64,000 bases of DNA from positions 593 through 64,592 of the forward strand of contig NZ_RBVZ01000012.1 in assembly GCF_004000435.1 (NCBI RefSeq). The letters are read 5' to 3'. The position numbers and the translations under genes are program-made. The notes beneath the pieces are model-generated. The model was not told where the DNA came from. It saw only the letters and a program-made list of their open reading frames with translations, and searched no databases. This stretch comes from Alexandriicola marinus (GTDB taxonomy: Bacteria > Pseudomonadota > Alphaproteobacteria > Rhodobacterales > Rhodobacteraceae). Below, in pieces: positions 17,065 to 24,859 of the stretch; position 1 is the first letter of the stretch; the number at the start of each line of letters is the position of its first letter.

Positions 17065-17231
17065 TGCTTGTGATCGTGAGCGCTATCGGAGGCGCGATCT
17101 GGGGTGGCTATCTGGCACGACGGAGGAGGGGGAATCACCTGGATATCCTCCAATATGCGGTAGCGTCTGCGATCGCCTTCGGACTTGTCGCCCCGTTTGC
17201 AACCATCGTGCTGTCGCGGGTTCTCGGCTAG
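17064..17231 (+). CDS. Small membrane protein, unknown function
   Basis: 55 residues with two hydrophobic segments (LVIVSAIGGAIWGGYLA and VASAIAFGLVAPFATIVL) split by a basic loop with five Arg (RRRRG). ATG 17064 overlaps the lnt stop (TGATG), which supports translation. I do not recognise the family. It ends the long operon that begins at 9576. Confidence 0.6.
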   Translation: MLVIVSAIGGAIWGGYLARRRRGNHLDILQYAVASAIAFGLVAPFATIVLSRVLG

Positions 17232-17325
17232 CGAGCTTCGAAATTGCGCAAACGTGTCAGCGGCTTGAAGACCTGATAGCTCGAGGTCCCGATAGAGAAT
17301 CGCGCGAATGTGCATCTAGGCGAGC

Positions 17326-17784
17326 TCATTTCTGATTGAGCCGTCGCTCGAACGCCTCCAATGTCGTCCCGCTGACGTGATGCTCGATCCCTTCCGCATC
17401 GCGTTCCGCGGTCTCTTCGTCGATTCCCAGGCTCAGAAGAAAGGCGACGACGACCCTGTGGCGGCGTCGACAGATCTCCGCGAGGTCCTGCCCGGCATCG
17501 GTGAGGAATATCGCGCGGTATGGCTCCCGCCGGACCAGACCAGCAGCCTTGAGCCGCGAGATGTTCTTGGTCACGGTCGGCGGCTTCACGCCAAGCCGCT
17601 CGGCGATCTCGACCGGTCTGGCCTCCCCGCGCGTCTCGATCAGTTCCGCGATCAGTTCGACGTAATCCTCCGCCATCTCGCTTTCATGTGCCTGACGCAC
17701 GGTCGCAAAGCCATCGGCCTGCGCCTCGGGAGCCCGGTCGACCGCTTCGAATGGCTCACGCCCTTGTGATTGTAGCTTTGTCAT
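17326..17784 (-). CDS. mntR: Manganese-responsive regulator MntR (DtxR family)
   Basis: 152 residues. The winged helix lies at about 45-95 (EIAERLGVKPPTVTKNISRL), followed by a dimer/metal domain with EICRRRHRVVVAFLLSLGI and EGIEHHVS, matching MntR metal-binding Glu/His/Cys positions. MTKLQSQ is preferred to the ATG 36 bases upstream, since MntR proteins normally begin close to there. Divergent from a small secreted-protein gene; the palindrome at 17841-17860 is the obvious binding site. It represses Mn uptake or related genes when Mn is high. Confidence 0.87.
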   Translation of the reverse strand: MTKLQSQGREPFEAVDRAPEAQADGFATVRQAHESEMAEDYVELIAELIETRGEARPVEIAERLGVKPPTVTKNISRLKAAGLVRREPYRAIFLTDAGQDLAEICRRRHRVVVAFLLSLGIDEETAERDAEGIEHHVSGTTLEAFERRLNQK

Positions 17785-17813
17785 ACTCGGGACTTTGCAG
17801 CGAAACAGCGGGA

Positions 17814-17860
17814 TTGACAACTTGTTTGCTTCGGGTAGATAAGTTAGCCATGTCTAACTT
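17814..17860 (+). promoter_or_regulatory. Promoter with MntR box
   Basis: TTGACA (17814-17819) and TAGATA/AGATAA (17836-17842) form a strong sigma-70-type promoter. Immediately after it lies AAGTTAGCCATGTCTAACTT (17841-17860), with perfect AAGTTAG/CTAACTT arms, close to known alphaproteobacterial MntR/Mur boxes. Repression by MntR would block initiation of the gene at 17882. Confidence 0.8.
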
Positions 17861-17881
17861 TTTACTTTGGAGGCCGTGGTG

Positions 17882-18157
17882 ATGCGAAATATTATGAGAG
17901 TGCTGCTCGCCACACTCGCAAGTGCGCTCCTCCTGTCCGGACCTGTCGCCGCGACGCCGGCCAAGGAGGCGCCTTGGCTTCCCGAGGCAGCGGCCTACCG
18001 TCTGACGCTCTTTCTTGGAAATCTCGAGCCTCTGCCCTGGGACGACATCGAGACCGCCTGGACGGAACCCTACCGGGGTTCGGAATTCCCTGTCGGGGCG
18101 CTGGCGTGGCTGGACCGCAAAAGCGATATCGAGCTACCGAAACCGCCGGATCAATGA
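17882..18157 (+). CDS. Small exported protein under MntR control, unknown function
   Basis: 91 residues: signal peptide (VLLATLASALLLSGPVAA) and a mature part of about 65 residues with no Cys and many aromatic residues (LEPLPWDDIETAWTEPY). ATG 17882 follows TGGAGG by eight bases; the TTG upstream at 17867 is inside that ribosome site. No family recognised. Its 3' end overlaps the convergent ATPase gene by seven bases. Given the MntR box it may act in manganese or zinc/manganese balance, but that is inference. Confidence 0.65.
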   Translation: MRNIMRVLLATLASALLLSGPVAATPAKEAPWLPEAAAYRLTLFLGNLEPLPWDDIETAWTEPYRGSEFPVGALAWLDRKSDIELPKPPDQ

Positions 18158-20505
18158 CCGTGCGCCAGTGCTCCTTTCGCCATCTGCTCGCCCACCGGTT
18201 CTCCGCCTGAAGGCCCGGCCTCAACCTGATGGCCGTTCAGGAGCCGAAGTGCGTTGGCGACCACCAGCAGAGACACGCCTACATCCGCAGCAATGGCGCC
18301 CCACATTGAGGCCATACCGAACGCGGTCAGCCCGACGAACAGCGCCTTGGTCGCCAGCGATATGCCGATATTCTGGTGGATGATCGTCATGGCACGGCGC
18401 GAATGGCCGATAAGCCAGGGTACCTTGCCGATGTCGTCGGTCATCAGCGCGATGTCGGCCGTCTCGATCGCGGCATCCGATCCGACAGCGCCCATGGCGA
18501 TGGCATAATGCGCCCGCGCCATGGCCGGTGCGTCATTCACACCGTCGCCGATCATCGCCACCATGTCGTGGCTTTCGACGAGTTCCTCAATGGCCGTCAC
18601 CTTGTCTTCTGGCAAAAGTTCGGCGCGCACCTCGTCGATGCCGACTTCGGCTGCCACCGCGCGCGCGGTGCGTTCGTTGTCGCCCGTCAACATCACGATG
18701 GTCTTCACACCCTGCGCATGCAGACGCGCAACGATCCCCTTTGCATCTGGGCGGATGCGGTCGCGAAGCTCCAGTACGCCGGTCACGCCGGTCTCGTCAC
18801 CCACGGCAACGAGGGTGCTCCCTGCCCCTTCGATCCGATCCCGCAGATCCGCCGGAATGGCATTGCCGAACCCCTTCTCTTCGGCGAAGCGATCCGAGCC
18901 GAGCCAGATAGCGCGCCCGTCGGCGCGTCCTTCCAGACCGCGCCCGGGCACGGTACGGGTGTCCTCTGCGGCAGACACGGAAACACCATCGGCTTCGGCG
19001 CGCGAGAGGATGGCGCGTGCCAGCGGGTGTGAAGACCGCGCCTCCAGGCTTGCTGCCAGCGTCATGAGATCGCGTGCGGAAACGCCGACCAGTGGGTGAA
19101 CCGCCGCCACCTCAGGCTCGCCCATGGTGATCGTCCCGGTCTTGTCCATCGCCAGTGCCGTGGTCCGCCCCGGCGCCTCGACATAGGCGCCGCCCTTGAT
19201 GAGCACCCCCGCCCGTGCCGACGCGGTCAGCGCTGCCACGATGGAGACCGGCGTAGAAATGACCAGCGCGCAAGGACATGCGATGACCAGAAGGACCAGA
19301 GCATTGTAGAACCAGTAGTCCCAGGCGCCGCCGAGCAGCAGTGGCGGCACCAGCGCGATGGCGATCGCCAAAGCCATCACGATGGGTGTGTAGATGCGCG
19401 CGAACTTGGCCACCCACTGTTCGACCGGCGCGCGGCGGGCATGGGCATCGCCCACCATGCGAATGATTTTCGCGAGCACCGTGTCCGAGGCGGCCTTCGT
19501 CGCCCGCACCGTCAGTGTGCCCTCGCCGTTGATCGTGCCGGCATAGACCTCGTCGCCTGGTTCCTTGGGCACTAGCGCGCTTTCCCCAGTAATTGGGGCC
19601 TGATCGACGGCCCCTGCCCCGTCCACGACCTCACCGTCGAGGGGGATCCGGTCGCCGCCGCGCACGATAAACCTTGCATTGACTGCCACGGCCGCGGCCG
19701 GAACGTCGGATTCAGATCCGTCGTCGTAAAGAACCCGCGCCGTTGGCGGCGCCAGATCGAGGAGCGCGGAAACCGCATTACGCGCCCGCCCCACGCTCCA
19801 GCTCTCAAGATAAAGCGAAAGCGAGAAGAAGAAGGCGACCGTCGCGGCCTCAAAAAACTCGCCGAGGCCGATGGCGCCCGCGACGGCCACCACCATGAGC
19901 AGGTTCATGTCGGGGCTAAGCCTCCGCGCCGAAGACCAGGCCTTGGGCGCGACAAGCCAGACGCCAAAAAGAATCGCGACGGCGAAGATCCCTGCTTCCA
20001 CCATAGGCATAGGCACCTCGCCATGGCCCGCAAAGAGCCCGAGCGCGCCGCCCATGCCGGTCTCGACAATGTGAAAAAGGAATCCCGCCGCCCAGAAGCC
20101 GCCGCTCAACGAGGTAAAGCGCTTCTGACGTGCCAGATGCGCCGCCTGGTCCTCTGCTGCGTTGTCGGCATCCCATGGCTTGGCGCTCATGCCGGTCGTT
20201 GCGACCAACTGCGTGACTTCGTCGTCTGGTATCCTCTCGGCGCTATCGAGGATGGTCATTCGCCCGTTGATCACGTCGAATGCCAGGTGTTCGGTTCCGC
20301 CCACTTTCGGCCCGACAACCCGGTTCAGGATCGCCACCTCTTCGGCGCAATCGAGCCCGGAGACCTGAAAGCTCCTTCCGCCAGACGGCGCTGGCGCCGT
20401 GGACGCGACGTCCTTGCTGGCGTCGCAACAGGAGTTGCCTCTTGGGTCAGAATGCTCTTGATCACCCGGATGACCGTGATCGTTGCGGTTGCCGTCGGAA
20501 GACAT
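18151..20505 (-). CDS. zntA: Zn/Cd/Pb-exporting P1B-type ATPase
   Basis: 784 residues. A His-rich N-terminus (RNDHGHPGDQEHSD) precedes an HMA domain whose metal loop is SGLDCAEEVA (single Cys). Eight membrane segments follow, with VIACPCALVISTP as the transmembrane site. The cytoplasmic domain has the phosphorylation site AMDKTGTIT, the SSHPLAR His motif and [10 protein letters not shown]. The last helix reads ADVGVSLLVVANALRLL, whose Asp marks the Zn/Cd/Pb subgroup rather than Cu. It lies under the MerR-type promoter at 20538-20568, of the same class as that at 8227. Confidence 0.93.
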   Translation of the reverse strand: MSSDGNRNDHGHPGDQEHSDPRGNSCCDASKDVASTAPAPSGGRSFQVSGLDCAEEVAILNRVVGPKVGGTEHLAFDVINGRMTILDSAERIPDDEVTQLVATTGMSAKPWDADNAAEDQAAHLARQKRFTSLSGGFWAAGFLFHIVETGMGGALGLFAGHGEVPMPMVEAGIFAVAILFGVWLVAPKAWSSARRLSPDMNLLMVVAVAGAIGLGEFFEAATVAFFFSLSLYLESWSVGRARNAVSALLDLAPPTARVLYDDGSESDVPAAAVAVNARFIVRGGDRIPLDGEVVDGAGAVDQAPITGESALVPKEPGDEVYAGTINGEGTLTVRATKAASDTVLAKIIRMVGDAHARRAPVEQWVAKFARIYTPIVMALAIAIALVPPLLLGGAWDYWFYNALVLLVIACPCALVISTPVSIVAALTASARAGVLIKGGAYVEAPGRTTALAMDKTGTITMGEPEVAAVHPLVGVSARDLMTLAASLEARSSHPLARAILSRAEADGVSVSAAEDTRTVPGRGLEGRADGRAIWLGSDRFAEEKGFGNAIPADLRDRIEGAGSTLVAVGDETGVTGVLELRDRIRPDAKGIVARLHAQGVKTIVMLTGDNERTARAVAAEVGIDEVRAELLPEDKVTAIEELVESHDMVAMIGDGVNDAPAMARAHYAIAMGAVGSDAAIETADIALMTDDIGKVPWLIGHSRRAMTIIHQNIGISLATKALFVGLTAFGMASMWGAIAADVGVSLLVVANALRLLNGHQVEAGPSGGEPVGEQMAKGALAHGH

Positions 20506-20537
20506 GGATTGACCTCAGGATTCATTGATTCCACATT

Positions 20538-20568
20538 GACATAGCCCCTACAGTAACTAGAGCTTCAA
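20538..20568 (-). promoter_or_regulatory. MerR-type promoter of the Zn/Cd ATPase
   Basis: On the minus strand TTGAAG and TATGTC are separated by 19 bases containing CTCTAGTTACTGTAGGG, a dyad of the CTACAGT class (plus-strand CCCTACAGTAACTAGAG). It is placed 33 bases before the ATPase start and is a probable target of the ZntR-like regulator at 8970. Confidence 0.8.
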
Positions 20569-20697
20569 GGGCAACAAGTGGATATTCGTCCAGCAAGAAA
20601 GGCGCCCTGCGGAGGCTTGAAGCTAGCCGCCCCCTTGAAACGACGCGGTTGGAGCAACGCTTGCCGGTACGAAGCGATCAGAATGAGTGAGGTAGAC

Positions 20698-20970
20698 ATG
20701 CAGAAACGAAACGCGCCGATTATCGCAGCGACATTGGTGCTTGCTGGCTGCGCGGTGCCAACGCTGGACGACGGCGGCGCTCGCAACGAAGTGGGAAGTG
20801 TTCCCGAGGCCGTCATTGCCCTTGCTGCGCCTGGTCAGGATCTCACCACGGCGCGGCTTCGTCCCGAGGATGGCTGTTATTGGTATGAACACAGCGGTCC
20901 GGTGGAAAACACCTTGGTTCCGCTACGCTCGGCAGGTGGCAACCCCATCTGCACTTCGCGCCAGTCCTGA
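20698..20970 (+). CDS. Small lipoprotein, unknown function
   Basis: 90 residues. ATG 20698 gives a clean lipoprotein signal with lipobox LAGC (IIAATLVLAGCAVPTL); GAGG lies a few bases upstream. The mature part has CYWYEHSGPVENTLVPLRS and a C-terminal Cys, perhaps one disulfide. Reading starts further upstream add a non-signal N-terminus and are unlikely. It is a possible client for the lipoprotein-processing enzymes of the island. Transcription is probably divergent from the ATPase. Confidence 0.65.
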   Translation: MQKRNAPIIAATLVLAGCAVPTLDDGGARNEVGSVPEAVIALAAPGQDLTTARLRPEDGCYWYEHSGPVENTLVPLRSAGGNPICTSRQS

Positions 20971-21017
20971 TCAGTCCATAGATGCGTCAAGCCCACGCGT
21001 AACACATGATGCGCCAG

Positions 21018-21683
21018 TCAACTTCTCGGGGTGACGCTGTCTTCCGCCGAGTACAGGAATGCCGTCGAGCCAATCTCGACGTTGGGATAGAGATCATTGA
21101 TGTGTGCCATGACCATTCGGACGCAGCCGGAACTCGCACGGCCGCCAATGCTTCTTGGATACGGTGTCCCGTGAATCCTTAGATAGGTGTCTCGGTCGCC
21201 GACGAAGAGATAGAGGGCTCGCGATCCGAGCGCGTTTTCAGGTCCGGGTTCCATACCGTCAGCGATATCGGCGTAGAGCTCTGGGTCGCGGTCGATCATG
21301 TTTTGTGTCGGCTGCCAATGCGGCCACCTGACCTTGCGCTTGATCGTATAGGTGCCCGGTTCGTAAAGTTTACCGCGCGCGATCGCCACGCCATAGCGCA
21401 TCGCCGTGCCGCCTTCTTCGATGTGGTAGAGATAGCGCGCAACAGCATCGACATGGATATCACCGGGTACAAGTCCGTCCTTCGCGAGGACCCGCTGTGG
21501 CAGGAAGCGAGGGTGAAGGCCCCAAGGGTTGGACGTGGCCGGGTCGTAGCCGGGAGGTGTAACCTGTGCGTCCCAAGCTGCCTTCTGCGCATCGGTAGGC
21601 CACGTGTCTGCAAGGAGCGGGCTGGATATCGATGCCGAAAACAGCGCGGTGGTCGTCTGGATGAAATGTCGTCTTGTCAGCAT
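21018..21683 (-). CDS. L,D-transpeptidase (YkuD domain), copy 1
   Basis: Forms 3-3 peptidoglycan cross-links, or anchors proteins to the wall. 221 residues: a Tat-like signal (LTRRHFIQTTTALFSASISS), then a YkuD domain with the catalytic motif IHGTPYPRSIGGRASSGCVR (His and the nucleophilic Cys in SSGCVRM). It is a very close paralogue of the enzyme at 30477-31142. The start MLTRRHF matches that paralogue's start. A MerR-type promoter sits upstream at 21806-21836, so this copy appears directly metal-induced. Confidence 0.9.
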   Translation of the reverse strand: MLTRRHFIQTTTALFSASISSPLLADTWPTDAQKAAWDAQVTPPGYDPATSNPWGLHPRFLPQRVLAKDGLVPGDIHVDAVARYLYHIEEGGTAMRYGVAIARGKLYEPGTYTIKRKVRWPHWQPTQNMIDRDPELYADIADGMEPGPENALGSRALYLFVGDRDTYLRIHGTPYPRSIGGRASSGCVRMVMAHINDLYPNVEIGSTAFLYSAEDSVTPRS

Positions 21684-21805
21684 ATAGATTGCTCCGTTCA
21701 CGCATTGGACGGCAAACCGAACCTTACCCCGAACGCAGTGTTGTTCGCCCGGGAAGGAGTGAGGCGTTATTGGCAACTTGCTCCATGGTGCCGTTCTTTG
21801 TCGGT

Positions 21806-21836
21806 GGCTTAACTCCTAAAGCTACTAGAGGTTCAA
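21806..21836 (-). promoter_or_regulatory. MerR-type promoter upstream of L,D-transpeptidase 1
   Basis: On the minus strand TTGAAC and TAAGCC are 19 bases apart, with CTCTAGTAGCTTTAGGAG between them, an imperfect dyad resembling those at 9514 and 20547. The leader to the L,D-transpeptidase start is about 120 bases, longer than at the other sites. Confidence 0.65.
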
Positions 21837-21876
21837 GAAAATTTTCTGTTATCAATAGACGCTGCTACTAATGGAG

Positions 21877-22725
21877 CTATCCGATCCGTCCCAGAACCGG
21901 AAATACGTCGAGCATCCAGTATGACAGCGCGCTCAACTGCCCTGTCATCATCGCCAGCCCCATCAAGATCATCACTATGCCCGCAAGCTGGTGGAGGCGG
22001 CGGCCAACCCGGCCGATGGCCCGCAACCGTCCCGCGATCTGGTCGGTGAATCCGGCCACGATCAGAAACGGTATTCCAAGGCCGGCGGAATAGACGGCAA
22101 GCAGCATGATACCTTCGCCCATCGTGGCACTCGCCGCACTGGCTGTCAGGATCGCGCCGAGGATCGGGCCGATGCACGGAGTCCAGCCGAAACCGAAGGC
22201 AAGACCGAGGACATAGGACGCAGCGGGTTGGCCCCCGGGGATGTTGAGATTGAATCGGAAGTCGCGTTCCATGACCGAAACACGCGCGGCTCCTATCATG
22301 AAGAGCCCGAAGAAAATGATGATGCCGCCCCCAACGAGGTTGAGTTCATACCGCCACCGAAGCAGGGCCTGACCCATTGCAGTCGCGGATGCGCCAAGTC
22401 CCATGAAGATGGTGGAGAAGCCGAGGACAAAACACAGGCTCAGCCAGACCGCGCGCGACGGCGAAGCGCCGACCACCCCGCCCTCAGCGGCTGTGCGCCC
22501 GGTTACGTAGGAGACATAACCTGGCACAAGAGGTAGCACGCAGGGGGACAGAAATGATATCGTGCCGGCTAGGAGGGCGGCGGTGAGGGCGCGCGCCAAG
22601 TGATGTCTTCGTCGACCCAGATCAGCAGGGACCCCCGCTTGCGCAGCGATGCGTTGTAGCTGGACCAGTTGGTCGTACGATAGCGGGCGGGAGATGGGTT
22701 GCTCATGGAATGCGGCTAACAGCAT
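21877..22725 (-). CDS. CcdA-type thiol-reducing membrane protein
   Basis: CcdA passes electrons from cytoplasmic thioredoxin to periplasmic thiol proteins, including those needed for cytochrome c assembly. The six-helix body has both Cys motifs: SFLSPCVLPLVPGYVSY (helix 1) and GFGWTPCIGPILGAIL (helix 4). The first 45 residues from ATG 22723-22725 (LSYDQLVQLQRIAAQAG) are unusual for the family, so the true start may be a TTG near the first helix. It could supply reductant to CcmG at 49010 and the Sco proteins. Confidence 0.85.
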   Translation of the reverse strand: MLLAAFHEQPISRPLSYDQLVQLQRIAAQAGVPADLGRRRHHLARALTAALLAGTISFLSPCVLPLVPGYVSYVTGRTAAEGGVVGASPSRAVWLSLCFVLGFSTIFMGLGASATAMGQALLRWRYELNLVGGGIIIFFGLFMIGAARVSVMERDFRFNLNIPGGQPAASYVLGLAFGFGWTPCIGPILGAILTASAASATMGEGIMLLAVYSAGLGIPFLIVAGFTDQIAGRLRAIGRVGRRLHQLAGIVMILMGLAMMTGQLSALSYWMLDVFPVLGRIG

Positions 22726-22815
22726 GGGTTCGCGAAGGGAATCCTGAGGCGTCAGACTTGTGCAACAACGCCCCGTATCATCGACCTAGTGGTGCCCACA
22801 TGGCAGGCTATTTCA

Positions 22816-23460
22816 ATGGATAGATTTTTCTCTATCAGTATGCCCGCGGCTCAGTTTGTTAGAAATGTCCTGCTGTTCAGCTTCGCTGCATTACTGCCGG
22901 TCCTGTTGTTCTACGTCTTACTGGCTCCGGGCTTTGCTCCGGCTCTTGCTGCCGGCGGACCGGCACTCATGCGCTTACTAAGGCAGGTTGCGACCAACGG
23001 TTTGCCCGTGGTTTTTGCCGTCAACTATGTCAGTTTTTTCCTTTTCGCTATGACAAAGCAACCAAAGGCGGGCTCAAGAGACACGGCGTTTTTCGTGCTG
23101 GTCGATGTCTTGCTCAGAGCCCTTCTCTTTCCAGGTCTCCACGTGCTGATATACGTTCTATCTGCCGACTGGTTCGGGTCATTCGGCGGCAATCGTTCAA
23201 CCGCTTTGGCGGTTGTATCCCCGACTCTTGCGCGTTCGGCGTTTTTCGAGAACATCTCCGGCGTTTACCTCTATGCGACTATGATAAGCGCGTTGCCGCT
23301 CTACGTCTCGGCTTTCGGGCGGTCGGAATTTCTTGGACCGGTTGTACGTCGCTTGCCCATGAACACGGGCGTGATGCTGCTTGCCCTGGCTGCGTTTGCC
23401 TTGTCGGTCGGGCTGATCACGATCGGCGCACAAGGCATCGCATCTCTTCAGGCCAGGTGA
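22816..23460 (+). CDS. Integral membrane protein, unknown function
   Basis: About 214 residues with five or six hydrophobic segments (for example NVLLFSFAALLPVLLFYVLL and VMLLALAAFALSVGLI). No motif I recognise. ATG 22816 is a reasonable start; GTG 22789 would add nine residues. It is convergent with the APC permease gene seven bases beyond its end. No operator of the island's types is seen upstream. Confidence 0.6.
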   Translation: MDRFFSISMPAAQFVRNVLLFSFAALLPVLLFYVLLAPGFAPALAAGGPALMRLLRQVATNGLPVVFAVNYVSFFLFAMTKQPKAGSRDTAFFVLVDVLLRALLFPGLHVLIYVLSADWFGSFGGNRSTALAVVSPTLARSAFFENISGVYLYATMISALPLYVSAFGRSEFLGPVVRRLPMNTGVMLLALAAFALSVGLITIGAQGIASLQAR

Positions 23461-23467
23461 TGGCAGG

Positions 23468-24811
23468 CTAATCACCGTGGGCGTGGGCGTGGGCGGGGGC
23501 GGGGGCGACTTGCGGTGCCACCCATTGCGACAAGTAAACGCGCTCGAAGGCGAACACAGCGATCATCCCGACAGCGGCGTAGAGAACGATCATCGGGTCG
23601 CTTTGAAGCTTCATCACGGTGAAAGCTGCCAGTACTATCGCATCGAGCGCCAGGGCAGTCAAAAGCACGATACCGAAGGCGCCGACGTCTGCTCGACGAT
23701 AGCGGAACACGCCCCAATGTATGATCATGTCCATGACGAGGTAAAAGAAAGCACCGAGGGATGCGATCCGGCCTAAATCAAAGAGCACGGCCAACGTCGC
23801 GGCGATGACGACAGTATAGACCAGGGTGTGGCGTTGGATGGGACCTGGCATACCGAAGTGGCTGTGCGGGATCATTTCCATGTCGGTCAGCATCGCCAGC
23901 ATACGCGACACCGCGAAGACGCTGGCCAGAACGCCGGACGCCGTTGCGACAGCGGCCAGGATCACCGTGAGTATGAAGCCGGTTTGTCCAAGGGCGGGCT
24001 GCGCCGCTTGTGCCAGCGAATAGTCACGCGCTGAGATGATCTCCTCGATCGTGAGACTCGAACCGACCCCGTAGGCGACCAACAGGTAGACGACGACGCA
24101 GATTCCGATAGAGAACATGATCGCTCGGCCAACATTGCGATTTGGTTCAGTGATCTCGGCTCCGCTGTTGGTGATCGTGGTGAATCCCTTGAACGCAAGG
24201 ATGGCCAGCGCCGTAGAGGCGATGAACCCCGTGAGCCCGTAGGATTGTGAGGTCTCGGACGCCGCGGCGAACGCAAAACCACTGGACCACAGGGCCGCGA
24301 TGCCAAACAGAGCTATGCCTCCGATCTTGATCGCGGCCATGATCAACGAGAACAGCCCGACCGAGCGGTTTCCGGCCATGTTCACCAAAAAGGCGAAAAC
24401 GATCACGGCCACAGCCAGAGCGGGGACCAATGGGCCACCTTCGATATCGAAAGGGCGCAGGACATAGGTGGCGAAGGTTCGCGCGACGAGGCTTTCCGCG
24501 ATCACCATGCTGAGCGCCATCAGCAGTGCGGCCCCGCCCGCGATGGCTCCGGGGCCATAGCATTTCTGCAGGATCATGGCGATGCCACCCGAGGACGGCC
24601 ATTTGTTCGACATCCTGATGTAGCTGTAGGCGCTGAAGCTTGTGACGACCGCGCCGGCGATGAATGCAAGCGGGAAAAGCGGGCCGGCGAGCTGCGCGAT
24701 TTGCCCCGTCAACGCAAAGATTCCAGCGCCGATCATCACGCCTGTCCCCATCGCAACGGCTCCGCCCAGACTGATGGAATTTTCGCGGTACGTTTCTTTT
24801 TCGCTCTGCAT
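23468..24811 (-). CDS. APC-family amino acid/polyamine permease
   Basis: 447 residues with about 12 membrane segments. The first helix has the APC signature GGAVAMGTGVMIGAGIFALT, and FKGFTTITNSGAEITEPNR follows in helix 6. The C-terminus is His/Ala-rich (APAHAHAHGD), which is unusual and could bind metal. The ribosome site GGGGG lies shortly before the ATG. Substrate unknown; its place between metal genes and the His tail hint at a role in metal stress, but this is inference. Confidence 0.8.
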   Translation of the reverse strand: MQSEKETYRENSISLGGAVAMGTGVMIGAGIFALTGQIAQLAGPLFPLAFIAGAVVTSFSAYSYIRMSNKWPSSGGIAMILQKCYGPGAIAGGAALLMALSMVIAESLVARTFATYVLRPFDIEGGPLVPALAVAVIVFAFLVNMAGNRSVGLFSLIMAAIKIGGIALFGIAALWSSGFAFAAASETSQSYGLTGFIASTALAILAFKGFTTITNSGAEITEPNRNVGRAIMFSIGICVVVYLLVAYGVGSSLTIEEIISARDYSLAQAAQPALGQTGFILTVILAAVATASGVLASVFAVSRMLAMLTDMEMIPHSHFGMPGPIQRHTLVYTVVIAATLAVLFDLGRIASLGAFFYLVMDMIIHWGVFRYRRADVGAFGIVLLTALALDAIVLAAFTVMKLQSDPMIVLYAAVGMIAVFAFERVYLSQWVAPQVAPAPAHAHAHGD

Positions 24812-24859
24812 AAATGGCCCCCTTTTAATTTTGGTTCATCCGAACGCTGTTGCGCGCTT

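Noticed and set aside
23477-23520. GGGCGTGGGCGTGGGCGGGGGCG tract as a regulatory repeat
   Set aside because: It is the coding sequence of the His/Ala-rich tail of the APC permease on the other strand.
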